Under the pieces are notes generated by a model. It made no database searches. It had not been told where the DNA came from and saw nothing but the letters and a program-made list of their open reading frames with translations. A program made the translations under genes and the position numbers. Positions 17,863 to 29,800 of a stretch of 64,000 bases of DNA are shown in pieces (within the stretch, counting starts at the first letter, position 1; each line of letters begins with the position of its first letter). Source of the DNA: Solwaraspora sp. WMMA2056 (GTDB lineage Bacteria; Actinomycetota; Actinomycetes; Mycobacteriales; Micromonosporaceae); the NCBI RefSeq assembly GCF_030345095.1, contig NZ_CP128360.1:1984001-2048000 (forward strand), read 5' to 3'.

Positions 17863-18552
17863 GTGGACATCGTGGTGAAAGGCCGAAACGTCGAGGTTCC
17901 CGAGCACTACCGGGTGCATGTCGCCGAGAAGTTGGCCAAGGTCGAACGGTACGACCACAAGTTGATGCGCGTCGACGTCGAGTTGTTCCACGAGCGCAAC
18001 CCCCGGCAGTCCGGCAACTGCCAACGGGTCGAGCTCACCTGCGTTTCGCGCGGCCCGGTCATTCGTGCCGAGGCCTGCGCCAAGGATTTCTACAGCGCGC
18101 TCGACGCCGCCATCAGCAAGTTGGACACCCGGCTGCGCCGGGCCGCCGACCGCCGCCGGGTGCACCGGGGTCGACACGCCCCGGTGTCGGTCGCCGAGGC
18201 GACCGCCGGGCTGCCCACCGCCGGGCTGAACGGCTTCGCCCCGCTGCCGCCGGCTCAGCCGACCGAGGAACCCGCCGCTTCGGTGGCCGTGCTAGACCGC
18301 CCCGGCCCCGACACCACCCACGATGAGCACGACGCCTACGACGCCTACGACGACCAGCCGTGGCACATCGTCCGGGAAAAGGAACACCCGGGCGACCCGA
18401 TGACGGTCGACGACGCGCTTTTCCAGATGGAACTGGTCGGTCACGACTTCTACCTGTTCCTGGACAAGGAATCGGGCCGGCCGAGCGTGGTCTACCGCCG
18501 TAAGGGCTACGACTACGGCGTCATGGCGTTGGCCGAGCCGACCACGACCTGA
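17863..18552 (+). CDS. hpf: Ribosome hibernation promoting factor, long form
   Basis: A long-type HPF/RaiA (229 aa) that dimerises ribosomes into inactive 100S particles in stationary phase. The N-terminal S30AE domain (residues 1-100) starts VDIVVKGRNVEVPEHYRVHV. A Pro/Asp-rich linker follows, then the conserved C-terminal dimerisation domain with IVREKEHPGDPMTVDDALFQMELVGHDFYLFLD, shown here in part. GTG 17863 is chosen because AGGAGGT lies 6 bases upstream. The frame remains open back to 17719, so a longer form cannot be excluded. The 267-bp leader after comFC implies its own promoter. Confidence 0.93.
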   Translation: MDIVVKGRNVEVPEHYRVHVAEKLAKVERYDHKLMRVDVELFHERNPRQSGNCQRVELTCVSRGPVIRAEACAKDFYSALDAAISKLDTRLRRAADRRRVHRGRHAPVSVAEATAGLPTAGLNGFAPLPPAQPTEEPAASVAVLDRPGPDTTHDEHDAYDAYDDQPWHIVREKEHPGDPMTVDDALFQMELVGHDFYLFLDKESGRPSVVYRRKGYDYGVMALAEPTTT

Positions 18553-18562
18553 CGCGCCCAGC

Positions 18563-18589
18563 CAACTGACCTGACGCAACTGACCTGAC
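18563..18589. repeat. 13-bp direct repeat after hpf
   Basis: CAACTGACCTGAC occurs at 18563-18575 and 18577-18589 (period 14), ten bases after the hpf stop codon. Confidence 0.75.
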
Positions 18590-18652
18590 ACACCCGACCA
18601 ACTGATCCGTGTCCCGCCCGGTGCCGGGGTACCGGCACCGGGCGGACCGTGC

Positions 18653-19780
18653 TCACGGCTGGCTCTCGGCCAGCCACTGCGGCAGCAGGGCGTACTGGAC
18701 GTCGTCGACCCGGGTGCCGTCCGGACCGGGAAGCCGGCCGCGCAGCACCGCCTCCCGGCGGAACCCGGCCCGTTCCAGGACCCGCTGCGAGGCGACGTTG
18801 CCCGGTGCCGCGCCGGCGATCAGCCGGGCGATCGTGGTGTGGTCGAACGCCCACCGGGCGACCAGCCGGACCGCCCGCGTGGTGTAGCCGCGACCGCGCC
18901 ACCGGGGCAGCAGCGAGTAGCCGATCATCGCCTGCCCGGTCTGCGGCTCCTGGTGGTAGAGGCCGAGCCGGCCGGCCGGCTCACCGGTCGCCGCGTCGCT
19001 GATCACCAGGTCGGCCCGGTGTCCGGCGAGCCATCTGCTGCCGGCCAGGGCGCACTGCGTCGCCACGTCGGCCCGGGTCGGCACCACCGACGGGACGCTG
19101 GTGGCGACCACGTCCGGCAAGGTCTGCAGGGCGTAGGTGAACTCGGTGTCGGCGGCCACCAGCGGCTGCAGCCGCACCACCTCGTCGGTCAGCGCGCCAC
19201 CGGGCAGGTCGGGCAGCAGGCGTGGGGTCGGGCCGGGCGGGTCGTCGGCCAGCCGGGCCCAGACCACGAGATCGTCCCGAGGTGCACCGCCGGTGGGCCC
19301 GAGCGCCGCGCCCCGGCGTATCCCCTCGCGGGTGAAGCCGGCGGCCAGCGCGATCCGCTGACTCGCGACGTTCTCGCCGTCGGTGAGCAGCTCCACCCGG
19401 TCGAATCCGTTGGTGAGAGCGTGTCGGGTGGCGGCGACGGTGGCGGCGGTGGCGAGCCCGCGTCCGCGCCAGCGGGGCACCATCCAGTAGCCGACCTCGA
19501 TCTGGCGGCGCTCCGGCACGGCCCGGCTCAGCCCGACGCAGCCGTACAGCTGATCTGTGGCCGGGTCGGCGATCGCCCAGGCGGCGCCGCCGGCGGCCCA
19601 CGCCCCGGTCGAGCCTTCGGTGATCCAGTGCATCGCCTCGGCGACGGTGTACGGCTGCGGCATGCCGGGGACGAACCGCTGGGTGAGCGGGTCGTCGCAG
19701 GCCTGTGCGACGGCGGGGGCGTCGTCGGGCAGGAACATCCGCAGCCGGACGCCGCCTTCGGTGATCTCGACGGGTTCCAC
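18653..19780 (-). CDS. Tandem GNAT acetyltransferase
   Basis: A 375-residue protein with two GNAT (RimJ-like) N-acetyltransferase domains. Each carries the acetyl-CoA loop in nearly the same words: PRWRGRGLATAA near residue 103 and PRWRGRGYTTRAV near residue 293. Each also has a following ENVASQRI or GNVASQRVLERAGF helix, so both acetyl-CoA sites look intact. The two halves probably arose by internal duplication. Substrate unknown; RimJ-like members acetylate protein N-termini or small molecules. It is convergent with hpf and divergent from secA. Confidence 0.88.
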   Translation of the reverse strand: MEPVEITEGGVRLRMFLPDDAPAVAQACDDPLTQRFVPGMPQPYTVAEAMHWITEGSTGAWAAGGAAWAIADPATDQLYGCVGLSRAVPERRQIEVGYWMVPRWRGRGLATAATVAATRHALTNGFDRVELLTDGENVASQRIALAAGFTREGIRRGAALGPTGGAPRDDLVVWARLADDPPGPTPRLLPDLPGGALTDEVVRLQPLVAADTEFTYALQTLPDVVATSVPSVVPTRADVATQCALAGSRWLAGHRADLVISDAATGEPAGRLGLYHQEPQTGQAMIGYSLLPRWRGRGYTTRAVRLVARWAFDHTTIARLIAGAAPGNVASQRVLERAGFRREAVLRGRLPGPDGTRVDDVQYALLPQWLAESQP

Positions 19781-19951
19781 CGGCCCATCCTGGCCCAGCT
19801 TTCGCGCAGGGCGAAACGGTTATGCCGGCCGGCCTGGCCGGCATGGTCCGGTTTGTCGCTCTTTCCGTGCAGAGAAGCCGGCTGCGACTGCCGTCAGCCC
19901 GACTGGTGCGCCTACGATAGTGACGCACACCGTCTAGGGGAGCGTTGATCC

Positions 19952-22873
<2,922 letters not shown>

Positions 22874-22978
22874 CCGCTCCCGGCGTCGCAGGTGCGTCGC
22901 CTGACCGATCCCGGCACCACAGCTGTGGCACCTGACGACCCCGGCGGCGCGGCTGCGTCGCCCGACGGACGCCCTGGC

Positions 22979-23626
22979 TCAGACGAGATACACGGCCGTG
23001 CTGAGCCAGGCGTCCGCCTGCCGTTCGAGCCGGAACGCCAGTGCCCAGCTGCGGCTGGTGGTGCCGAGCACGGCGGCGGTCTCCACCACGCCCGCCGTCG
23101 GTTCACAGATCCGTAGCTGGCGGACCCGGAGCAGTTCGCCGCGCCGGTCGCCCCGACCGGTCGGTGGGGCCGTCGGCCGAGGGCCCCGGTTGCGGACGGC
23201 ACCCGGTGGCCGGTCCGGCGTGCGGGCCCGCTGGGCCGCGACGGTCAGCTGGGCGCAGATCACCGCCGCCTGAGCGGGAGCGGCCAGCCGGCGGGCGTGG
23301 GGCACCGGTCGGAAACCGTTGATGATCTCGACGGCCGCCGACAGGAACCGCTGCGCCGCCCGCCGGGCTTCCGGCGACGCCCCGGCCAGGCCGGGAGCCG
23401 GCAGCACGGCTCCGGCCGGCAGCCCGACCTGCGGCGTGCCCGGTGGTTGCGGCGCCTCGGCCGGCCGGCGGGTCGCCGGCGCGTCGGTCGGTCCGGTCAG
23501 GTCCAGAGCCAGCTGTACGCCCGGGTGGACGACGAAGTCCGCAGACTCGTCGATGAAGGGTGGATCCAGCGGCGGCGCGGGCCGCAGCCGGATCGGTGGA
23601 CGCCGGATCCGAGTCGGGACAGCCAT
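22979..23626 (-). CDS. Rv3235-family protein
   Basis: A 215-residue Pro/Arg-rich protein downstream of and convergent with secA, as Rv3235 homologues commonly are. The C-terminal half is the conserved part: FLSAAVEIINGFRPVPHARRL, RVRQLRICEPTAGVVETAAVL and ALAFRLERQADAWLST. Function unknown. ATG 23626 is preceded by GGAGG at eight bases. Two CGTTTGC elements ten bases apart lie upstream on the plus strand (about 23645-23664). Confidence 0.75.
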   Translation of the reverse strand: MAVPTRIRRPPIRLRPAPPLDPPFIDESADFVVHPGVQLALDLTGPTDAPATRRPAEAPQPPGTPQVGLPAGAVLPAPGLAGASPEARRAAQRFLSAAVEIINGFRPVPHARRLAAPAQAAVICAQLTVAAQRARTPDRPPGAVRNRGPRPTAPPTGRGDRRGELLRVRQLRICEPTAGVVETAAVLGTTSRSWALAFRLERQADAWLSTAVYLV

Positions 23627-23792
23627 CCATCCTCCAGTTGATCTTGCGTTTGCCTTCGTTTGCTTTCGGCAGATCAATTGGAAGTCAGCATGACACCCTC
23701 CGTCAACGCCTCGCATTGACGGTGATCAGACAACTCGTGAAGCGGCACGGCGCGCTCGTGCCCGGTGGTGCCGGTGACCCGGGTCGCGCCGA

Positions 23793-24020
23793 CTACTCGG
23801 GATCGCGCTCGATCAACGGGTTGCCCTGCACCCACTCGGCGGTTTCCGCGTACTTGCGCTGGATGTACTCCTCCAGCCGGGCACGCTCCACCCGCCACTG
23901 TCCGCGTCCACCGATCTTGATCGCGGGCAACTCGCCACTGCGGACCATGTGGTAGACCTGCGAGTCGGATACGTTGAGTTCGGCGGCGACGTCGGACAAC
24001 TGCAGGAACCTCGGCTCCAC
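23793..24020 (-). CDS. Excisionase-type helix-turn-helix protein
   Basis: A 75-residue single-domain MerR/excisionase-like DNA-binding protein. It contains [20 protein letters not shown] (recognition helix region), [21 protein letters not shown] (wing) and a short C-terminal helix [14 protein letters not shown]. The family is widespread in actinobacteria and is related to, but distinct from, BldC. GTG 24020 gives the usual short form; the frame is open to 24137. It is divergent from the DUF6912 gene, so it may regulate that promoter. Confidence 0.85.
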   Translation of the reverse strand: MEPRFLQLSDVAAELNVSDSQVYHMVRSGELPAIKIGGRGQWRVERARLEEYIQRKYAETAEWVQGNPLIERDPE

Positions 24021-24126
24021 GGTGACTCCCGGCTCGTCTACGTCGGTCGGTTCAGTGTGCCATCGCCGCCCGACGGAGCCGGCGGGCGGCGTACATTGCT
24101 CAGCGACGACTTCAGTGGGGGAGACC

Positions 24127-24627
24127 GTGCCCGACAACCAGCTCCGGGTCTACGTACCGGCCACCCTGCCGGCGCTCGGCGCGCTGCGCCGCGACGGCCA
24201 GCTCGCCGTCGACGCCGCGCACACCGTCACTCCGGCCCTGCGCGAGTGGTACGTCGAGGGCGACGAGGAGGAACTGGAGTACGTCGCCTTCACCCGGGCC
24301 GCCCAGGAGTCGCTGCGGTTGCTGCACGACGACCCGACCGCGCCCCGCCGACGGGTCGTCGTCTCCGTCGACCTGCCGGCGGACGCGGTCAAGCGCGCCG
24401 TGGCGGAACTCGGGTCGAGCAGCGTCGCGCTGGTCGGTCCGATCGCACTGGCCTCGGTCGCCGCGGTGCACGTCGACGGCGACGAGGCGACCGACGACGT
24501 GGCCGCGGCAGCCGACGCGGTGTCCCAGGCGGCGGCCGGGGACCCGGACGCCCAGTTCGTCGTGGACGGCGCCGAGGACCACGAGCTGGAGTGGTACGAC
24601 GTCTCCGAGCTGGACCTGCTCTCCTGA
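24127..24627 (+). CDS. DUF6912-family protein
   Basis: A 166-residue acidic cytoplasmic protein with the family opening [18 protein letters not shown], then [21 protein letters not shown] and the ending [14 protein letters not shown]. Function unknown. GTG 24127 follows GGGGGAGACC. It is divergent from the small HTH gene (107-bp gap) and convergent with pruA. Confidence 0.78.
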   Translation: MPDNQLRVYVPATLPALGALRRDGQLAVDAAHTVTPALREWYVEGDEEELEYVAFTRAAQESLRLLHDDPTAPRRRVVVSVDLPADAVKRAVAELGSSSVALVGPIALASVAAVHVDGDEATDDVAAAADAVSQAAAGDPDAQFVVDGAEDHELEWYDVSELDLLS

Positions 24628-24677
24628 CCCGCACGGGCCGGCCAGCCGGCCAGCCCGCGAGCCAGCCAGCCGACCGG

Positions 24678-24707
24678 GCCGTCCGGCTCAGCGCCGTCCG
24701 GCTCAGC
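24678..24707. repeat. 15-bp perfect tandem duplication over the pruA stop
   Basis: GCCGTCCGGCTCAGC occupies 24678-24692 and again 24693-24707. The right copy contains the pruA stop (TGA on the minus strand at 24703-24705), the left copy supplies a duplicate of that region downstream. Confidence 0.92.
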
Positions 24708-26331
24708 CCATGTGCGGGTAGCGGTGCTCGACCGGCGGCACGAACGTCTCCTTGATGGTGCGCGGTGAGGTCCACCGCAGCAGGTTGTGCCAGGAACCGG
24801 CCTTGTCGTTGGTGCCACTGGCCCGGCCACCGCCGAACGGCTGCTGCCCGACCACCGCACCGGTCGGCTTGTCGTTGACGTAGAAGTTGCCGGCCGCGTA
24901 CCGCAGCGTCTCGCTGGCCCGGGCGATGACCCGGCGGTCGGTCGCGAACACCGACCCGGTCAGCGCGTACGCCGCGACCGACTCCGCCTGGGCCACCACG
25001 TCCCAGAACTGGTCGTCGTCGAAGACCGACACCGCCAGGATCGGGCCGAAGAACTCGGTGGTGAAGACCTCATGCCCGGGGTCGGTGCAGGTCAGCAGGG
25101 TGGGCCGGACGAACCAGCCCTCGCCGTCGTCGGCCGTACCGCCGGCCAGCACCTGACAGGACGGATCGTCGCGGACCTTGTCCAGCACGGCGGCGTGCCG
25201 GGCGAAGGCCCGCGCGTCGATCACCGCCCCGCCGAAGTTGCCGAAGTCGGCCACGTCGCCGTAGGTCAGCGACTCGACGGTGGCAGCGAGCCGGTCGCGC
25301 AGGCCGGCCGTCCAGAGCGACTTCGGCAGGTACGCGCGGGACGCCGCCGAGCACTTCTGCCCCTGGTACTCGTAGGCACCCCGGACCAGGGCGGTGTGCA
25401 GCGCGTCCGGGTCGGCGCTCGGGTGCGCCACGACGAAGTCCTTGCCGCCGGTCTCGCCGACCAGCCTCGGGTACGACCGGTACCGGCCGATGTTCTCCCC
25501 GACGGTGCGCCACAGCTGCTGGAAGACCCGGGTCGAGCCGGTGAAGTGGATGCCGGCGAGGTCCCGGTCGGCCAGCACCACGTCGGAGACGGCCAGCCCG
25601 TCCCCGGTGACCATGTTGATCACTCCCGGCGGCAGCCCGGCCGCCTCGAACAGCCGCATCGTGAAGTGCGCCGCGAGCTGCTGGGTCGGCGCCGGCTTCC
25701 AGACCACCGTGTTGCCCATCAGCGCCGGTGCCGACGGCAGGTTGCCGGCGATCGCGGTGAAGTTGAACGGGGTGACCGCGTACACGAAGCCTTCCAGCGG
25801 CCGGTGGTCGAACCGGTTCCAGACCCCGGGCGCCGACTGCGGCTGCTCGGCCAGCACCTGGTGGCCGAAGTGCACGTTGAACCGGAGGAAGTCGATCAGT
25901 TCGCAGGCCGAGTCGATCTCCGCCTGGTAGGCGGTCTTGGACTGGCCGAGCATCGTGGCCGCGTTCAGGGTGTCCCGCCAGGGGCCGGCGAGCAGGTCGG
26001 CGGCGCGGAGAAAGACCGCGGCCCGTTCGGCGTACGGCAGGGCCCGCCAGCCCGGGGCGGCCTGTCCGGCCGCTGCCACCGCCGCCTCGGCGTCGGCCGG
26101 CTCGGCGTTGCCGGTGACCCCGAGTATGTGCCGGTGCCGGTGCGGCATCACCACGTCGATCGGTGCTCCGGCCGCCATCCGTTGTCGGCCGCCGATGGTC
26201 ATCGGCAGGTCGATGCGGGCGTCGGACAGTTCGGCCAGCCGGCGGCTGAGGCCGACCTGGTCGGGGCTGCCCGGCGCGTAGTCGCGGATCGGCTCGTTAC
26301 GGGGGGCGGGGGTGGTGGGTACGGCGTCCAT
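24703..26331 (-). CDS. pruA: L-glutamate gamma-semialdehyde (P5C) dehydrogenase
   Basis: A 542-residue aldehyde dehydrogenase that oxidises delta-1-pyrroline-5-carboxylate/glutamate semialdehyde to glutamate in proline catabolism, using NAD. Family landmarks are VTPFNFTAIAGNLPSAPALMGN, IHFTGSTRVFQ, the catalytic-Glu loop LVGETGGKDF and the catalytic-Cys loop GQKCSAASRAY. C-terminal NDKPTGAVVGQQPFGGGRASGTNDKAG, in part, is P5C-dehydrogenase specific. ATG 26331 with AGGAG upstream is chosen over the frame-open 26475. No proline dehydrogenase gene is adjacent. Confidence 0.95.
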   Translation of the reverse strand: MDAVPTTPAPRNEPIRDYAPGSPDQVGLSRRLAELSDARIDLPMTIGGRQRMAAGAPIDVVMPHRHRHILGVTGNAEPADAEAAVAAAGQAAPGWRALPYAERAAVFLRAADLLAGPWRDTLNAATMLGQSKTAYQAEIDSACELIDFLRFNVHFGHQVLAEQPQSAPGVWNRFDHRPLEGFVYAVTPFNFTAIAGNLPSAPALMGNTVVWKPAPTQQLAAHFTMRLFEAAGLPPGVINMVTGDGLAVSDVVLADRDLAGIHFTGSTRVFQQLWRTVGENIGRYRSYPRLVGETGGKDFVVAHPSADPDALHTALVRGAYEYQGQKCSAASRAYLPKSLWTAGLRDRLAATVESLTYGDVADFGNFGGAVIDARAFARHAAVLDKVRDDPSCQVLAGGTADDGEGWFVRPTLLTCTDPGHEVFTTEFFGPILAVSVFDDDQFWDVVAQAESVAAYALTGSVFATDRRVIARASETLRYAAGNFYVNDKPTGAVVGQQPFGGGRASGTNDKAGSWHNLLRWTSPRTIKETFVPPVEHRYPHMG

Positions 26332-26506
26332 CACAGCTCCTGGCGTGATCTCGACAACGTCGGCGGAACCGGATCCGTCGGGGTACCCGGTGGGGCGGCC
26401 ACGGCGGCGGATCCGTCGTCTCATCGTCGCACGGGGCGTCGGGGCGGGGCGCTGGTCCGCGTACCCTGGTCGCAACCGGCGCTAGCGCCATGACCACCAG
26501 CAGGGG

Positions 26507-27547
26507 GTGACCGCGTTGACCAGCCAGTCCGTGCCGGCTGTCGCCGCCGATCCGGTTCCGGCCGACGCCGCCGCGGGTCCGGTTCCGGCCGATGTCGCGC
26601 CCGTGCCCCGGCCGGGGAACTCGGTGGTGACGGCGGTCACCCTTGCCGGGCTGACCCTGGCCTGGCTGGCGCTGCTGATCTGGTCCGTGCTCGCCACCCT
26701 GGCGGCCTCCACGGACGGTGTGCTGGCGGTCACCGAGACCGCGTACGGGCTGCCGGCGGTGATCTTCGCGGCGCTGCTCGCGGGGGCCGGCGTGGCCCAG
26801 GCGGTACGCCGTGCCACGGCGCGCCGGCTCGACGCGACCGTGCTGCCCCGGTTGCTGGTGGCGGTCGCCGCCGGTGCGCTCACCGGCGCCGTCGCTGCGG
26901 CCGCGCTGGTGTTCGGCGACGGGCGCGGCGGCTCCGCCGTCACCATCCTCGGCTGGGCGTTGTTCGCCGGCGCCACCGTCGGCGGTACGTTGGCCGGCCT
27001 GCACCGGTGGGCGGGGCTGCTGACCGCGGCCGGTGCCGCCGCCGGGTTGGCCGTCGCGGTCGCGATCACCGCGCGTGAGCTGTTCAAGGGCCCGCTGCTG
27101 GAGCTGTTCGGCGCCGGGCAGACAGCGGCGTCGGTGCTGGCGGCGCAGTCGCGGATCGTGTGGGTGAGTGCGCTGCTGGCCGGTGCGATCGCCGGGGCGG
27201 TGGCCTTCGGCTGGTTGGCGGGGGCGTCGCGGCGGTCGACGACGAGGCTGCCGTGGCCGACGTACCTGGTCGCCGGGGCCGCGCCGGGCGTGCTGCTGCT
27301 GGTGGCCGAGCTGATCACCCGGGTCGGTGGTGCCGAGTTGCTCGGCCTGGCCCGGTCGTTCAGCGAGACCGACGAGGCGTTCCAGGCCATGGCCGACGCC
27401 GGCCGGATCAACTCCGCGTTGGTGGTGCTCTTCGCCGGGTCGTTCACCGCGTTGATCTGCCTGGGGCGGACCCTGCCGAGCCGTCCGGACCAGGCCGACG
27501 ATCCGGCCGATCCGGCCGTTCCCGCCGGTCCGGTCCGGGCTGGCTGA
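26507..27547 (+). CDS. Multi-pass membrane protein of unknown function
   Basis: A 346-residue protein with a Pro/Ala-rich N-terminal 35 residues and seven to eight hydrophobic segments, starting with VTAVTLAGLTLAWLALLIWS and ending with LVVLFAGSFTALICLG. No family motif is recognised. It is divergent from pruA (176-bp gap) and 74 bases upstream of the Ser/Thr kinase gene in the same direction, so co-transcription with that gene is likely. Confidence 0.7.
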   Translation: MTALTSQSVPAVAADPVPADAAAGPVPADVAPVPRPGNSVVTAVTLAGLTLAWLALLIWSVLATLAASTDGVLAVTETAYGLPAVIFAALLAGAGVAQAVRRATARRLDATVLPRLLVAVAAGALTGAVAAAALVFGDGRGGSAVTILGWALFAGATVGGTLAGLHRWAGLLTAAGAAAGLAVAVAITARELFKGPLLELFGAGQTAASVLAAQSRIVWVSALLAGAIAGAVAFGWLAGASRRSTTRLPWPTYLVAGAAPGVLLLVAELITRVGGAELLGLARSFSETDEAFQAMADAGRINSALVVLFAGSFTALICLGRTLPSRPDQADDPADPAVPAGPVRAG

Positions 27548-27621
27548 TCCCGATCCCCGGTTCGTGCCAAGCGTCGGTTCGGTGACGGCGCGGCGGCGTC
27601 CGCCGCCCTACCGTCAGCGAC

Positions 27622-29019
27622 GTGGATGGTGAGCAGACGGGTGGGCAGCCGCCGGCACAGCGGTACCGGCTCGGCGCCCAGATTGCCAGGGGTGCGATCG
27701 GTGCGGTCCACCGCGCGCACGACCTGCGCGAGGACGTACCGGTAGCGGTGAAGCTGTTGCGGCCGGAGTCGGCCGGGCAGGCCGATCTGGTCGAGGGCTT
27801 CCGTACCGAGGCGACGCTGCTGTCGCGGCTGGACCATCCGAACGTCATCCGGCTGCGTGCCCGTACGACGGTCGCGGACCAGCCGGCGTTGGTGCTCGAC
27901 CTGATCGACGGCGACGACCTGCGGACCCGGCTGCGTCGGGGCGGACCGCTGCCGCCGGCGGCAGCGGTCGACGTCGCCGCGCAGGTCGCCACCGCGCTGG
28001 CCTATCTGCACCAGCAGGGCATCGTGCACGGTGACGTCAAACCGGCGAACCTGCTGGTGCCGGCCGACGGCGGCCGGGTCCGGCTGATCGACTTCGGCGC
28101 GGCGCGGGCGACGTCGGTCCCGGTGGTCGGACGGTCGACCTTGGCGACCCCGGAGTACGCGGCACCGGAGATCGCCGCTGGCGGGGCCTCGGGTCCGGCG
28201 TCGGACGTGTACGCCCTCGGGATCGTCCTGTTCGAGCTGCTGTGTGGACGTACCCCGTACCGTGGCGGGTCGGCCGACGAGGTGTTGGCGCGGCACGGCC
28301 GCTGTGTGCCGGTGCCGCCGCCGGGGTGGCCGTCGGCGGCGTGGCCGCTGCTGGAGCAGTGCCTGGATCCGCAGCCGGACCGCCGGCCCGACGCCGCGTC
28401 GCTGGCCGCCCGGTTGCGCGGGTTGGAGCCGGCTCTCGACGGTCGTCCGGCGCTGCCGGTGCTGCCGGTGGACGCGGTGACCTGGTGGCCGCGGACAGCG
28501 TCGGCGTCCGGTTCGGCCGGTAGCCACGGTCCGTCCGGTGTGACCGCCGCCTCGGTGGGCGGTACCGGGTCGGCGGAGGTGACCGGGTCGGCGGCTGTGT
28601 CGCGGCCGGTGGCGCGGCCGGTTCGGCAGCGAGGACTGCTGCGGCTCGGCGCGGCGGCCGGCAGCGGGGCGCTGCTGCTGTCCACGGTGATCGGGCTCAC
28701 GGTGGTGGCTGGACAGGACGCCAGGCCGACGGGCCGGACGAGTGGCACCGGGGTGCCGGCTGCCACCGCACCGGCGGGGTCGGCGTCGGGCCAGCCGGGC
28801 AGGTCGACCGGACCGGACCGCCAGGACGGTGCGAGTGGCCAGGTAGGTTCAGCCGGGTCGGGCGGGTCAGGTGTGCCGGTCGGGCCGACGCCACCGGCCG
28901 AACCGGGGGGCTGGCCGACCTTTCCGGGTGGAAGACCTGGTCAGCCGGGTGTCGGGATCGGAGATCCGGTCCCACAGTGGCCGTTGGTCGGAACGGTCGG
29001 ATCGGACACTCCGAACTAG
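27622..29019 (+). CDS. Transmembrane serine/threonine protein kinase (PknB type)
   Basis: A 465-residue Hanks-type kinase. The kinase domain (residues about 15-270) has a glycine loop IARGAIGAV, invariant Lys in VAVKLL, catalytic loop [10 protein letters not shown] (HGD in place of HRD), DFG as IDFGAAR, and APE as YAAPEIA. A linker, one membrane span ([15 protein letters not shown], about residues 352-366) and a Ser/Gly/Pro-rich extracellular tail of about 100 residues without PASTA repeats follow. It is probably co-transcribed with the membrane protein upstream. GTG 27622. Confidence 0.9.
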   Translation: MDGEQTGGQPPAQRYRLGAQIARGAIGAVHRAHDLREDVPVAVKLLRPESAGQADLVEGFRTEATLLSRLDHPNVIRLRARTTVADQPALVLDLIDGDDLRTRLRRGGPLPPAAAVDVAAQVATALAYLHQQGIVHGDVKPANLLVPADGGRVRLIDFGAARATSVPVVGRSTLATPEYAAPEIAAGGASGPASDVYALGIVLFELLCGRTPYRGGSADEVLARHGRCVPVPPPGWPSAAWPLLEQCLDPQPDRRPDAASLAARLRGLEPALDGRPALPVLPVDAVTWWPRTASASGSAGSHGPSGVTAASVGGTGSAEVTGSAAVSRPVARPVRQRGLLRLGAAAGSGALLLSTVIGLTVVAGQDARPTGRTSGTGVPAATAPAGSASGQPGRSTGPDRQDGASGQVGSAGSGGSGVPVGPTPPAEPGGWPTFPGGRPGQPGVGIGDPVPQWPLVGTVGSDTPN

Positions 29020-29239
29020 TCAGAAGAACTGGACTTCATGTATCAAAAATCAATAATACGCTCTAGTTGACCGGATTCTGCGGCAGGTATGCTCCTTTTT
29101 GTCGGCTTTAGCGCCAGATGGTAAATATTGATCTTCCTTACCGGACCGTCGTCCACAGACAGTGCACAATAGAACACGATTGGTCGCGGATCGCGGCAAA
29201 TCCTGGACGTAGAGGCGACAAAGTGGCAGCGTAGAGGGC

Positions 29240-29755
29240 ATGGCGGAAGTTCGTATCAATCCAACGGCAGCGGCCCTTCTCGGCCTGCTCCATGAAGGAC
29301 CCATGACAGGTGGGCAACTGATGGCCACCGCCGAGCGTCAGCTCGGCGCGTACTGGTCCATGACTCGCAGCCAGGTCTACCGGGAGTTGCCGGTGCTGGC
29401 CGAGCAGGGTCTGGTCCGGCTCGGTAAGCCGGGGCCACGGTCCAGCCAGCCGTACGCGATCACCGCGGCCGGCAAACGGGCGTTCCTCAAGTGGCTGGCC
29501 GACGCGCCCGGCCGTGACTCGGTGCGTAACCCGATCGCCCTGCGGGTGGCGTTCGGCAACCACCACACGGCCGAGCAGCTGAAGACGGTCTACGCGGACG
29601 CGAGCGAGCATCACACCGAGGCGCTGGCGGCAGCCCGCGAGCAGGCGCGTGAGGCGAAGAAGAACGGGGACACCTTCGGTGCCGCCGCCCTCGAGTTCGC
29701 GGTCGCGTACCACAAGGCGGTGCTCTCCTGGCTCAAGTCCGCGCCGGTGAGCTGA
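29240..29755 (+). CDS. PadR-family transcriptional regulator
   Basis: A 171-residue winged-helix protein: AALLGLLHEGPMTGGQLM, SMTRSQVYRELPVLAEQGLVRLG and the wing RSSQPYAITAAGKRAFLKWL are the PadR signature (residues 8-90). A C-terminal dimerisation helix region follows. PadR proteins repress genes for stress or drug responses. Target unknown; the 220-bp AT-rich region upstream (29020-29239), unusual here, probably contains its promoter and operator. Confidence 0.88.
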   Translation: MAEVRINPTAAALLGLLHEGPMTGGQLMATAERQLGAYWSMTRSQVYRELPVLAEQGLVRLGKPGPRSSQPYAITAAGKRAFLKWLADAPGRDSVRNPIALRVAFGNHHTAEQLKTVYADASEHHTEALAAAREQAREAKKNGDTFGAAALEFAVAYHKAVLSWLKSAPVS

Positions 29756-29786
29756 CCGCCGGCGCCGGTCGGCGGCGGTCACGACG

Positions 29787-29792
29787 TATTCT
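29787..29792 (+). promoter_or_regulatory. Candidate -10 box, leaderless prfB
   Basis: TATTCT lies 8 bases before the GTG start at 29801, and no ribosome binding site is present between them. That spacing would place transcription start at or next to the GTG. The -35 at 17-bp spacing (29764-29769) is weak. Confidence 0.45.
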
Positions 29793-29800
29793 TGTCGGTC

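Noticed and set aside
22880-22975. Imperfect CCTGACC/CCCGGC repeats and a 12-bp CCACAGCTGTGG palindrome after secA as a CRISPR-like or operator array
   Set aside because: Units are irregular and short, with no constant spacing; best seen as intergenic low-complexity DNA in a convergent gap.
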